Shown here piece by piece: positions 56,604-64,000 of a stretch of DNA of 64,000 nt. The stretch's first letter is position 1. Every line of letters begins with the position of its first letter. The translations under genes and the position numbers were made by a program. Below the pieces are notes generated by a model that was not told where the DNA came from, searched no databases, and saw only the letters and a program-made list of their open reading frames with translations. The stretch comes from Mesorhizobium sp. ES1-4 (GTDB lineage Bacteria; Pseudomonadota; Alphaproteobacteria; Rhizobiales; Rhizobiaceae): contig NZ_JAIUGV010000002.1 of assembly GCF_020164745.1 (NCBI RefSeq), positions 124,001 to 188,000 on the forward strand. The letters run 5' to 3'.

Positions 56604-57605
56604 ATGGCCAGTATCATGACCAACGCCTCGGCGTTGACCGCTCTGCAGAGCTTGAGCGCCACCCAGAAGAATCTCGACACCACCCAGGCCCGCATCTCCA
56701 CGGGTTATCGCGTTTCCCAGGCTTCGGACAACGCCGCTTACTGGTCGATCGCTACCACGATGCGTTCTGACAACCAGGCCATGTCCACCGTTTCGGACGC
56801 ACTCGGCCTCGGCGCCTCGAAGGTCGACACCGCCTATACCGGCATGAACAGCGCGATCGACACCATCAACCAGATCAAGACCAAGCTGGTCGCTTCCTAC
56901 GGCCAGACGGATGCCGACAAGGGAAAGACGCAGACCGAAATCGCGGCTCTGCAGAAGCAGTTGAAGGCTTACGCCGATGGCGCCACCTTCTCCGGCACCA
57001 ACATGCTGTCCGTCGACAGCGGCACCGGCACGGCCGTAGCCGACGTCAAGATCGTTTCGGCCTTCAATCGCGACGCTTCGGGCGCCTCTTCGATCAGCAC
57101 GATTGACGTCAATGTGGAAAGCACGAAGCTCTATGAAGCCGGCACCACCGCAGGCACGGCGAAGGGCATCCTCGACGCCGACCGCCTCGGCAGCACCGGC
57201 GCCATTACGACCACCACACAGAACCCGACGGCAGGCGCTGCTCCCAACGTCAACGGGCTCGACACTTATTCGGTCGCAACGCTGAAGGTCTTCGACTCGA
57301 CCGCAGGCAAGGGCTTCAGCGACGCGCAGATCGCCGACCAGATGAAGGTCGTCGACGCCGCGCTGAAGGACATGACGAACGCCGCCACCACGCTCGGCGC
57401 CGCCAAGAGCTCCATCGACCTGCAGAAGACCTTCACGCAGAGCCTGATGGACTCCATCGATCGCGGTGTCGGCCAGCTTGTCGATGCCGACATGAACAAG
57501 GAATCGACGCGCCTCCAGGCCCTGCAGGTTCAGCAGCAGCTCGGCGTCCAGGCGCTGTCGATCGCCAACGGTTCGTCGCAGTCGATCCTGTCGCTCTTCC
57601 GCTAA
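56604..57605 (+). CDS. flaA: Flagellin
   Basis: The filament subunit (333 residues). The conserved D0/D1 N-terminus is SIMTNASALTALQSLSATQK followed by NLDTTQARISTGYRVSQASD. The C-terminus ends STRLQALQVQQQLGVQALSI followed by ANGSSQSILSLFR. The variable middle (about residues 130-250) is Ser/Thr-rich and surface-exposed. Like other rhizobial flagellins it lacks Cys. Promoters and a terminator flank it. A closely similar flagellin follows. Confidence 0.96.
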   Translation: MASIMTNASALTALQSLSATQKNLDTTQARISTGYRVSQASDNAAYWSIATTMRSDNQAMSTVSDALGLGASKVDTAYTGMNSAIDTINQIKTKLVASYGQTDADKGKTQTEIAALQKQLKAYADGATFSGTNMLSVDSGTGTAVADVKIVSAFNRDASGASSISTIDVNVESTKLYEAGTTAGTAKGILDADRLGSTGAITTTTQNPTAGAAPNVNGLDTYSVATLKVFDSTAGKGFSDAQIADQMKVVDAALKDMTNAATTLGAAKSSIDLQKTFTQSLMDSIDRGVGQLVDADMNKESTRLQALQVQQQLGVQALSIANGSSQSILSLFR

Positions 57606-57635
57606 TCGACTTCAGCTCATCCACAATTCTCATAG

Positions 57636-57664
57636 ATCGGGCCGCGCCAAAAGCGCGGCCCGAT
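57636..57664 (+). terminator. Terminator after the first flagellin
   Basis: A perfect 12-bp stem, ATCGGGCCGCGC at 57636-57647 and its complement at 57653-57664, with a CAAAA loop, 30 bp after the stop. Only a short T-run follows. The exceptional G+C of the stem makes it a convincing 3' end. Confidence 0.75.
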
Positions 57665-57720
57665 TTGCGTTCGCTCAAGGCTCACGCAATCCTCGTTCCT
57701 TAACTCTCGAAAGCAGGCCT

Positions 57721-57760
57721 TTAAGAGGTCGTTAACCATAAGGCGCTAGTCATGGTTAAC
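57721..57760. promoter_or_regulatory. CtrA-type binding site with extra inverted half-site, upstream of flagellin 2
   Basis: TTAA-N7-TTAACCAT lies at 57721-57739, an exact match to the CtrA consensus. An inverted ATGGTTAAC at 57752-57760 mirrors the right half (GTTAACCAT at 57731-57739) over a 12-base spacer. The site is about 150 bp before the TTG start of the second flagellin. CtrA controls flagellar genes in many alphaproteobacteria. Direct control here is an inference. Confidence 0.55.
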
Positions 57761-57888
57761 CAATAGCTTACAACGGATTGCGAATCGGCCGGATCAGGCA
57801 CGATGGCAATCCATGGACAGGCCGATCCGGCCTGCGAGGGCAACGCCGGTTTTCAAGAAAGACCGGCCAGGGAAAAGGAGCGAGTTTC

Positions 57889-58959
57889 TTGGCGAGCATC
57901 ATGACAAACGCTGCGGCGTTGACAGCACTTCAAAGCCTTAACGCCACCAACAAATCGCTTGAGCAAACACAGGCCCGTATCTCGACCGGCTACAGGGTCT
58001 CCGAGGCCTCTGACAACGCCGCCTACTGGTCGATCGCCACAACGATGCGCTCCGACAACCAGGCTCTCTCGACGGTGCAGGACGCGCTCGGCCTCGGCGC
58101 CTCGAAGGTCGACACCGCCTATACCGGCATGAACAATGCGCTGGATACGATCGGCAAGCTCAAGACCAAATTGCTTTCGACCGTTGGCCAGACCGATGCC
58201 AACAAGGCAAAGACGCAGACCGAAATCACCGCGCTTCAGGCGCAGATGAAATCCTTCGCCGACGCCGCCACTTTTTCGGGTTCGAATTATCTTTCGGTGA
58301 CGTCCAAGCAGGTCGCGGCCGCCAATGACGGTGTGCAGCCCGACGCCCAGATCGTATCCTCGTTCAATCGCTCCTCGTCAGGCGCCATCTCGCTCGGAAC
58401 GATCGATGTTGATGTCGAAAGCACCAAGCTATTCGATTCCGGCCTCGCGACGGACGTCAAGAACTACGGCACGCTCGACCGTCAGACTTCCGTTTATTCC
58501 ACAGCCGCTGCCCAGAGCGAATATGATACCGCCTACGCGGCCGCGATCTCGGGTGGAGCAACGGATATGGCCGCCAACACCGCCGGCCAGGCCGCGGTAA
58601 CGGGCACCCCCGCCAAGATCGACAATGTTTCCGCCTACAATCTCGACATAACGGCGCCCGGCGTGACCGACGACATCATCACCCAGATGGTCGGAAAGAT
58701 CGACAAGGTGATGAGCCAGTTGACCGACTCCGCCACCATCCTCGGTGCAGCCAAGAGCAGCATCGACCTGCAGAAGACGTTCACGCAGAGCCTGATGGAC
58801 TCCATCGACCGCGGCGTCGGCCAGCTCGTCGATGCCGACATGAACAAGGAATCGACCCGTCTCCAGGCTCTGCAGGTGCAGCAGCAGCTCGGCATCCAGT
58901 CACTGTCGATCGCCAACAGCTCCTCGCAATCGATCCTGTCATTGTTCAAGAACGGCTAG
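57889..58959 (+). CDS. flaB: Flagellin, second copy
   Basis: A 356-residue flagellin. TTG at 57889 (LASIMTNAAALTALQ) has a strong AAAAGGAG ribosome binding site eight to nine bases upstream; the open frame reaches 57778 but without a site. The N- and C-terminal D0/D1 domains are near identical to the first flagellin (ISTGYRVSEASDNAAYWSIA, QQQLGIQSLSIANSSSQSIL). The middle (about residues 130-270) is clearly different, with a longer insert rich in Ala, Thr and Tyr. The symbol reflects order only. Such sets form mixed filaments in rhizobia. Confidence 0.95.
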   Translation: MASIMTNAAALTALQSLNATNKSLEQTQARISTGYRVSEASDNAAYWSIATTMRSDNQALSTVQDALGLGASKVDTAYTGMNNALDTIGKLKTKLLSTVGQTDANKAKTQTEITALQAQMKSFADAATFSGSNYLSVTSKQVAAANDGVQPDAQIVSSFNRSSSGAISLGTIDVDVESTKLFDSGLATDVKNYGTLDRQTSVYSTAAAQSEYDTAYAAAISGGATDMAANTAGQAAVTGTPAKIDNVSAYNLDITAPGVTDDIITQMVGKIDKVMSQLTDSATILGAAKSSIDLQKTFTQSLMDSIDRGVGQLVDADMNKESTRLQALQVQQQLGIQSLSIANSSSQSILSLFKNG

Positions 58960-58997
58960 TTCGGACTTAACTGAGGCATACCTCCACTTCCAACCGT

Positions 58998-59030
58998 CGG
59001 GGCGCGCCAAACGCGCGGCCCGATTTCATT
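58998..59030 (+). terminator. Terminator-like hairpin after the second flagellin
   Basis: A G+C-rich imperfect inverted repeat around CGGGGCGCGCC and GCGCGGCCCG with a short AAAC loop, followed by ATTTCATTTT. It resembles the perfect hairpin after the first flagellin, suggesting common ancestry of the two units. Confidence 0.55.
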
Positions 59031-59090
59031 TTCGCACAAGCTTCGAGGGCTAGTGTTCCGGCGGATAGTCATGCTGGGAGTCGCTCAACC

Positions 59091-60740
59091 GTGCCGGAAC
59101 AGATCCAGAGCATCATCTCGAATCTCCGCAGCTTTGGCGTGAAGCGCCTCGCCATGCTGGCGGGCATCGCCGTTCTGGTGATGGGCGTCATCGGCATCGC
59201 CTCGGTTTACCTCAACCGCCCAGCCTACGACACGCTCTATGTCGGTCTCGACCGCGCCGACGTGAACCAGATCGGCCTGGTGCTGGGCGAGGCCGGCATC
59301 GGCTTCGACGTCGGCGCCGACGGAACCTCCGTGCTGGTGCCTGCCGGCACCACGGCCCAGGCGCGCATGCTGCTTGCCGAAAAGGGCCTGCCGACCAGCG
59401 CCAATGCCGGCTACGAACTTTTCGACAATGTCGGCGCGATGGGCCTGACTTCTTTCATGCAGCAGATCACGCGGGTACGTGCGCTGGAAGGCGAAATCGC
59501 CCGCACCATCCAGTCGATATCAGGCATCAAGGCGGCGCGCGTCCATATCGTCATGTCCGAGCGCGCCAATTTCCGCCGCGATGAACAGCAACCTTCCGCC
59601 TCTGTCGTGATCCGCTACGCCGGCATCGACGCCGAGAAGAGCGCCATGTCGATCCGCCATCTCGTCGCCGCCGCCGTCCCAGGCTTGTCCGCCGACAAGG
59701 TGACGGTGCTCGATTCCAACGGCAATCTCCTTGCAGCCGGCGACGACCCCTCCAACACCAGCGCCGCGCGCACGCTCGGCGTAGAACAAACCGTGGAAGC
59801 GCAGATCGGCGACAACATCCGCCGCGCGCTCACCCCCTATCTCGGCCCGGACAATTTCCGCGCCAGCGTCAAGGCCGACGTCAACACCGACACCCGACAG
59901 ACCGAAGAGACGATCTTCGATCCGAATTCCCGCGTCGAGCGCTCGGTGCAGTCGGTCCGTGCCAACGAAAACAGCAACCAGAAGCAAGCCTCGACCCCGG
60001 CCAGCGTCGAGCAGAACCTGCCGGAGACCCAGGCGGCCAGCACTGAAGGTCCCCAAACTTCCTCGGCCAACGACCGCAAGGAGGAGATCACCAATTACGA
60101 GATCAACTCCAAGAAGATCGCCACCATCTCCAACGGCTACACCGTCACCAAGATGTCGATCGCCGTCGTCGTCAACCAGGACCGGCTGAAGGCGATCCTG
60201 GGCAAGGACGCGACGCCGGAACAGATCGCCAAACGCGTCGCCGAAATCCAGAAGATGGTGAGTTCCGCCACCGGCTTCGACGACAAGCGCGGCGACGTCA
60301 TCGATGTCTCGGCCGTCGAGTTCATCGACGGGCTGGACGGCGTGGCGGTGCCACAGGCGGGAATGCTCGATTCCATCGGCCAGCATGCCGGCACGCTGAT
60401 CAATGCCGGCGCCTTCATCGTCGTGGTGTTCCTGGTCGCCTTCTTCGGCCTGCGGCCTATGGCGGCCGCGTTGACGGCAAAGGCGACGCCGGCCATGGCA
60501 GGCCCGAATTTCGATGAAGTCCAGCGCTCGCTGCCGACCCCAGAGGCAGCCGCCTCCGCCGATGCAGGCGTTGCCACTGGCGCCCTGCCCGGCACGCGAG
60601 CCGGCGCCACCCCGCTCGACGACTTGCGCCAGAAGATCAGGCCGGCCCCGCAGGAGCGGCTTGCCCGCATGGTCGACATCAACGAGGAACGCACCGCGCA
60701 GATCCTGCGCAAATGGGCGGCCCAGGAAGTCGCGGCGTAG
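59091..60740 (+). CDS. fliF: Flagellar MS-ring protein FliF
   Basis: The MS-ring subunit (549 residues). The N-terminal membrane segment is near residues 20-42 (MLAGIAVLVMGVIGIASVYL). The ring domains contain GLDRADVNQIGLVLGEAGIG and QQITRVRALEGEIARTIQSI. A second membrane segment is near 440-460 (LINAGAFIVVVFLVAFFGL). The C-terminal FliG-binding tail ends EERTAQILRKWAAQEVAA, with the Trp-Ala motif intact. The GTG start is 131 bp after the second flagellin. In Sinorhizobium fliF sits at the visN end, so its place here after the flagellins differs. Confidence 0.95.
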   Translation: MPEQIQSIISNLRSFGVKRLAMLAGIAVLVMGVIGIASVYLNRPAYDTLYVGLDRADVNQIGLVLGEAGIGFDVGADGTSVLVPAGTTAQARMLLAEKGLPTSANAGYELFDNVGAMGLTSFMQQITRVRALEGEIARTIQSISGIKAARVHIVMSERANFRRDEQQPSASVVIRYAGIDAEKSAMSIRHLVAAAVPGLSADKVTVLDSNGNLLAAGDDPSNTSAARTLGVEQTVEAQIGDNIRRALTPYLGPDNFRASVKADVNTDTRQTEETIFDPNSRVERSVQSVRANENSNQKQASTPASVEQNLPETQAASTEGPQTSSANDRKEEITNYEINSKKIATISNGYTVTKMSIAVVVNQDRLKAILGKDATPEQIAKRVAEIQKMVSSATGFDDKRGDVIDVSAVEFIDGLDGVAVPQAGMLDSIGQHAGTLINAGAFIVVVFLVAFFGLRPMAAALTAKATPAMAGPNFDEVQRSLPTPEAAASADAGVATGALPGTRAGATPLDDLRQKIRPAPQERLARMVDINEERTAQILRKWAAQEVAA

Positions 60741-60743
60741 ACC

Positions 60744-61364
60744 ATGCCCTCCGCAGCCCTCTTCGATCTTCTCCCTGACTTCGGCACGCGGGCGCAACGC
60801 CCGAGCCAACCCCAGGCCGCGGCCGAGCACAAGCCCGAGCCGGCGACGCCGCCGGCCGACATCGGCACGCTGATCGCCGAGGCGGTTGCCCAGGCGGAGG
60901 CAATGCTCGGCGAACGGCTTGCCGCGGCCCATGAAGCAGCGCTGGAAGCGGAACGCGAGGCAAATGCCGAGGAAGCAAAGGCCTTTCTCGACAGCTTCGG
61001 CGGCGATGTCGGCAAGAAGGTCTCGTCGCGCATCGACGCCATGGAGGCGCGCGTGACGGATCTCGTCGCCGCCACGGTCGCCCGCATCATCGGCGGCATC
61101 GTCAGCGACGATCTGCAGAAGCGCTCGCTCGAAGCGCTTGCCGGCGCGGTCCGCGAAGCCGTTGGCGATAGCGAAGCGGTGCGCATTGCCGTCCGCGGGC
61201 CGCCCTCGCTGTTCGAAACGCTAAGGGCATCGCTTGGACCTCGTGCCGAAAACCTCGACTTCACCGAGGCGCCCGGCTTCGACCTGACGGTCACTATCGA
61301 CGAGGCCGTGTTCGAGACGCGCATGGCCGAATGGTCGGCAACCCTTTCCGAGGTCCTGTCATGA
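60744..61364 (+). CDS. FliH-like flagellar export regulator
   Basis: A 206-residue protein, very likely the FliH-type partner of FliI. The N-terminus is disordered and Pro-rich (DFGTRAQRPSQPQAAAEHKP). A long helix follows (AEAVAQAEAMLGERLAAAHE followed by AALEAERE). The C-terminal globular part with AVRIAVRGPPSLFETLRASL and DLTVTIDEAVFETRMAEWSA matches the FliH/V-ATPase E-type end. Sequence similarity to classical FliH is low, as is usual in rhizobia, so the symbol is left blank. It lies between fliF and motB, overlapping motB by four bases. Confidence 0.75.
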   Translation: MPSAALFDLLPDFGTRAQRPSQPQAAAEHKPEPATPPADIGTLIAEAVAQAEAMLGERLAAAHEAALEAEREANAEEAKAFLDSFGGDVGKKVSSRIDAMEARVTDLVAATVARIIGGIVSDDLQKRSLEALAGAVREAVGDSEAVRIAVRGPPSLFETLRASLGPRAENLDFTEAPGFDLTVTIDEAVFETRMAEWSATLSEVLS

Positions 61365-62758
61365 GCGTCGCCGATGCGGGGCACGCGCACCCTCACGAGA
61401 TCATCATCGTGCGGCATGCCCATGGTGATCACGACGAAGGTCATCACGGCGGCGTCTGGAAGATCGCTTTCGCCGACTTCATGACCGCGATGATGTGTTT
61501 CTTTCTGGTCATGTGGCTGATCAATGCCGCGAACGAACAGACCAAGGCGGCCGTCGCCAGCTACTTCAACCCCGTAAAGCTGGTCGACCGCAATTCGAGC
61601 CGTAAAGGTCTGGAGGACCTTGGCGATGGCCCGAACGCGATGGGCTCGACGGCGCAAAACCCGCAACCGGCGAAGGCCAAGGCTGGTCAGGGCGGCAATG
61701 GCGAGGCGGGTTCATCTGATCGCAAGCAGGAAAAGCAAGAGCCGCAGCAACCGCAACAATCGGACGATCATCTGTTCGCCGACCCTTACGCCGTGCTCTC
61801 GGAAATCGCCGCTGATACCGGCGTCATGCAGAATATCAGCCAGAAAGGCGATGGCGGCGCGCAGAATTCCGGCCCGGCGACGGGCGCCTCGGGCGGCGCG
61901 TCCTATCGCGATCCCTTCGAGCCTGACTTCTGGTCGCAGCAGGTCGCAGCGCCCGGCGCCGAGGCGAGTGCCCAGCGCCCCAGGATCGAGGGCGACCCGC
62001 TCAAGTCCGGCGACAAGGCTGCCGATACACAGGTCGCCAAGGTCAAGGCCGTGCCGCCGGCACCGCCCACCAATGACGCACCGCTCGAGCCCCTGGCCGG
62101 GGATGCCAAGGACGCCGCGGCGGCGACGGCCAAGACTGGCAATGCCAAGACTGGCAATGCCAAGGCCGCCGATGCCAACGCGGGCAACGCCGAAGCTGGA
62201 GACGGCAAGGCCGCCGATGCCGCCAAGGCGGGTACGACGGTCGCGAAGCAGGAAGCCGCAAAAACCGAAGCGGCGGACAAGGCTCCGACCGCCGCCGCGC
62301 TGAAGGCGGCTGCCGACGTCAAGCAGCAGCTCGCCGATGCCTTCAAGCCCGGTGACAAGCTGCATGACGGTGTCTCGGTCGAAGCCACCGACAAAGGTGT
62401 CGTCATCTCGATCACCGATCAGCTGGACTTCGGCATGTTCCAGGTCGGGTCGGCGGTGCCGAGCCGTGAACTGGTGCTGGCGATGGAAAAGATCGGCCGC
62501 ATCGTCAACAGCCAGAAGGGCACCATCAGCATCAACGGCCACACCGACGCGCGGCCTTTCCGCAGCGCCAGCTACGACAATTGGCGGCTGTCGACGGCGC
62601 GCGCGCACTCGGCCTATTACATGCTCGTGCGTGGCGGCGTCGATGATCGTCGCATCACCGAGGTTGCCGGCTTCGCGGACCGCCAGCCCAAGGATCCCGC
62701 GGATCCGATGTCGGCGGTCAACCGCCGCATCGAAATCCTGATGGCGACCGGCGGATGA
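61361..62758 (+). CDS. motB: Flagellar stator protein MotB
   Basis: The stator subunit that anchors the motor to peptidoglycan (465 residues). The single membrane helix with the proton-carrying Asp is AFADFMTAMMCFFLVMWLIN, with the essential Asp in FADF near residue 44. The C-terminal OmpA-like domain is near residues 345-462 (ISINGHTDARPFRSASYDNW, RLSTARAH, RRIEIL). Between them lies an unusually long Ala/Lys/Asp-rich linker of about 250 residues with repeats such as AKTGNAKTGNAKAADANAGN. ATG at 61361 overlaps the previous stop. Confidence 0.94.
   Translation: MSVADAGHAHPHEIIIVRHAHGDHDEGHHGGVWKIAFADFMTAMMCFFLVMWLINAANEQTKAAVASYFNPVKLVDRNSSRKGLEDLGDGPNAMGSTAQNPQPAKAKAGQGGNGEAGSSDRKQEKQEPQQPQQSDDHLFADPYAVLSEIAADTGVMQNISQKGDGGAQNSGPATGASGGASYRDPFEPDFWSQQVAAPGAEASAQRPRIEGDPLKSGDKAADTQVAKVKAVPPAPPTNDAPLEPLAGDAKDAAAATAKTGNAKTGNAKAADANAGNAEAGDGKAADAAKAGTTVAKQEAAKTEAADKAPTAAALKAAADVKQQLADAFKPGDKLHDGVSVEATDKGVVISITDQLDFGMFQVGSAVPSRELVLAMEKIGRIVNSQKGTISINGHTDARPFRSASYDNWRLSTARAHSAYYMLVRGGVDDRRITEVAGFADRQPKDPADPMSAVNRRIEILMATGG
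62132..62161 (+). repeat. 15-bp tandem repeat in the motB linker
   Basis: AAGACTGGCAATGCC occurs twice in perfect tandem, encoding KTGNAKTGNA. Degenerate AA-x-A-x-AGNA-type units follow. The array is in frame and only lengthens the flexible linker. Confidence 0.85.
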
Positions 62759-64000
62759 ACCGGGCGGCGCTCACCAGCCGCCTGACCGGCCTGTTGCTGC
62801 TGGCCGCCGCGGCGTATCCATCGGCGGGCCTCGCCCAGGATACGCTGCAGCCTTATCAGTTGGTGCGCTCGTTGCAGCTTGTCCAGGACCGCATCGCGGC
62901 AGGCGATCATGCCGCGATGCCCATGCAGGCCAAGCTGCTCGAGATGACCGATACGCGGCTGCGCGCCGCGGATACCGAGGATTTCAAGGACCCCAAGAAT
63001 TTTCGCGCGCTGCTGGTCTACGGCATGAGCGGCGGCAATCCGGTGACCGTCGAGGCCGCCGTGTCGCGGGCCGCACCCGATCCGCAGAACCTTGCCATAG
63101 CCAAAGCGGTGATCGACTATCTGAACGGCCGGCCCGGTGCAGCGATCGAAGCCCTGGGGTCGATCGACCCGATGACCCTGCCAGGCGACCTCGGCGCCTT
63201 CCTCGCTTTGGTCAAGGGGTCACTACTTGCCACGGACCAGCCGGCGGCAGCGCTCGCGCTGCTCGATGAGGCCAAGCTGCTCAGCCCTGGCACGCTGGTC
63301 GAGGAAGCAGCGTTGCGGCGTTCGGTCGGCATTGCCGTGACGCAAGGCGACGCGGCACGGTTCGCGCTTGCCTCCACCCAATATGTCGAGCGCTATCTCT
63401 ATTCGCCTTACGCCAGCCAGTTCGCCGACTCCTTCGTCTCCGGCGTCATCGCATTGCACATGTCGATCAGTCAGGACAAGCTTGCCGACATCACCTCGAT
63501 GATGGATACCGAACGGGAGAAGGTGATCTATCTGCGCATCGCGCGCCGCGCCGCGATTGACGGCATAACCGACTTGTCGGCCTTCGCATCGGCACGCGCC
63601 GAACAGGGTCGCGACGGCAACACCAATCAGGGCGATCCGCGCGCCCTGCTCTATTCCAGCCTGTCCACGGTGACCTCCGACACCATCGAGGACGTACGCG
63701 CCAACCTGGGCAAGATCGACCGCAGCAGATTGTCGGACGGCGACCGCGCCTTGCTCGACGCAGCCCAGGCCGTCGCCGGTGAAGTGGTGGCGCCGCCTGC
63801 TTCCCTTCCCGCAGCAAATCCGGCGCCCATATCGGTCATGCCATCGACCGAACCCGAGGCTGCCGCCACGTCAACCGCCGACGCCGCCGGATTGCCGCCG
63901 GTCGAGGGTGCCGTCTCCGAGCAGCCGGCCGTCGCGCCATCCGCAAACGCGGTGCCGGCTGCGCCGAAGGCAACCCCGCCCGCAACGGACGCGGCAACCA
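62755..64000 (+). CDS. motC: Motility protein MotC (3' end cut by window edge)
   Basis: A periplasmic motor protein specific to rhizobia that contacts MotB and sets swimming speed in Sinorhizobium. The ATG at 62755 overlaps the motB stop (ATGA). The signal peptide is near residues 9-27 (LTGLLLLAAAAYPSAGLAQD). It has QPYQLVRSLQLVQDRIAAGD, then FRALLVYGMSGGNPVTVEAA, AKAVIDYLNGRPGAAIEALG and a helical TPR-like body. Pro/Ala-rich sequence begins about residue 340 and runs to the edge, with no stop before base 64000. The motE chaperone gene elsewhere in the cluster supports the identity. Confidence 0.92.
   Translation, partial: MNRAALTSRLTGLLLLAAAAYPSAGLAQDTLQPYQLVRSLQLVQDRIAAGDHAAMPMQAKLLEMTDTRLRAADTEDFKDPKNFRALLVYGMSGGNPVTVEAAVSRAAPDPQNLAIAKAVIDYLNGRPGAAIEALGSIDPMTLPGDLGAFLALVKGSLLATDQPAAALALLDEAKLLSPGTLVEEAALRRSVGIAVTQGDAARFALASTQYVERYLYSPYASQFADSFVSGVIALHMSISQDKLADITSMMDTEREKVIYLRIARRAAIDGITDLSAFASARAEQGRDGNTNQGDPRALLYSSLSTVTSDTIEDVRANLGKIDRSRLSDGDRALLDAAQAVAGEVVAPPASLPAANPAPISVMPSTEPEAAATSTADAAGLPPVEGAVSEQPAVAPSANAVPAAPKATPPATDAAT

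Noticed and set aside
1..64000. tRNA, rRNA, insertion sequences, phage genes, toxin-antitoxin pairs
   Set aside because: I looked for cloverleaf ends, transposase motifs and small overlapping gene pairs and saw none that could be supported.

Overview
The window is high-GC, gene-dense DNA typical of an alphaproteobacterial chromosome of the Rhizobiales. The closest fit is Mesorhizobium or a near relative. This rests on the flagellar locus, which carries visN/visR, motB/motC/motE, a DUF1217 gene and several rhizobial-only flagellar hypotheticals. No rRNA, tRNA, CRISPR array, insertion sequence or phage gene was seen.

Region 1 (1-4517, minus) is almost all of a very large YadA-type trimeric autotransporter adhesin. 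It is cut by the window edge a few residues before its C-terminus. Region 2 (4.7-10.5 kb) is mixed: a short AraC-type regulator, a small conserved-looking acidic protein, cardiolipin synthase followed by an EEP-family phosphodiesterase, a small secreted histidine-rich protein whose last codons and stop are duplicated in tandem, and an unknown protein with a C-terminal helix-turn-helix-like segment. Region 3 (10.5-17.2 kb, minus) holds an ALDH7-type aldehyde dehydrogenase, an ECF42-type sigma factor translationally coupled to a DGPF/YCII protein, a poxvirus-type DNA topoisomerase IB, and two overlapping glycosyltransferases followed by the remnant of a third.

Region 4 (17.3-24.0 kb, minus) is a three-gene amidoligase-type operon. 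It encodes a transglutaminase/DUF2126 fusion, a circularly permuted ATP-grasp/alpha-E protein and a second transglutaminase. Its substrate is unknown. Region 5 (24.2-28.8 kb) holds glutaryl-CoA dehydrogenase with a divergent LysR regulator, and the RNA-binding protein Tex.

Region 6 (28.9-39.0 kb) is the most intriguing accessory locus. A minus-strand run encodes a YtcJ-type amidohydrolase, a complete polyamine-type ABC importer and two tandem serine hydrolases resembling NylB, the 6-aminohexanoate-dimer hydrolase. It is divergent from a TetR regulator and an acetylpolyamine amidohydrolase with all its zinc ligands. Together they look like an uptake and amide-hydrolysis pathway for conjugated polyamines or omega-amino amides.

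Region 7 (39.5 kb to the end) is the flagellar and motility cluster. visN-visR encode the master regulator. A minus-strand operon carries motA-fliM-fliN-fliG-flhB and a hypothetical gene. A long plus-strand operon runs DUF1217-flgF-fliI-hypothetical-flgB-flgC-fliE-flgG-flgA-flgI-motE-flgH-fliL-fliP. Two flagellin genes follow, with a CtrA-type box upstream of the second, then fliF, a fliH-like gene, motB and motC (cut by the right edge). Many genes here overlap by 1-4 bases.
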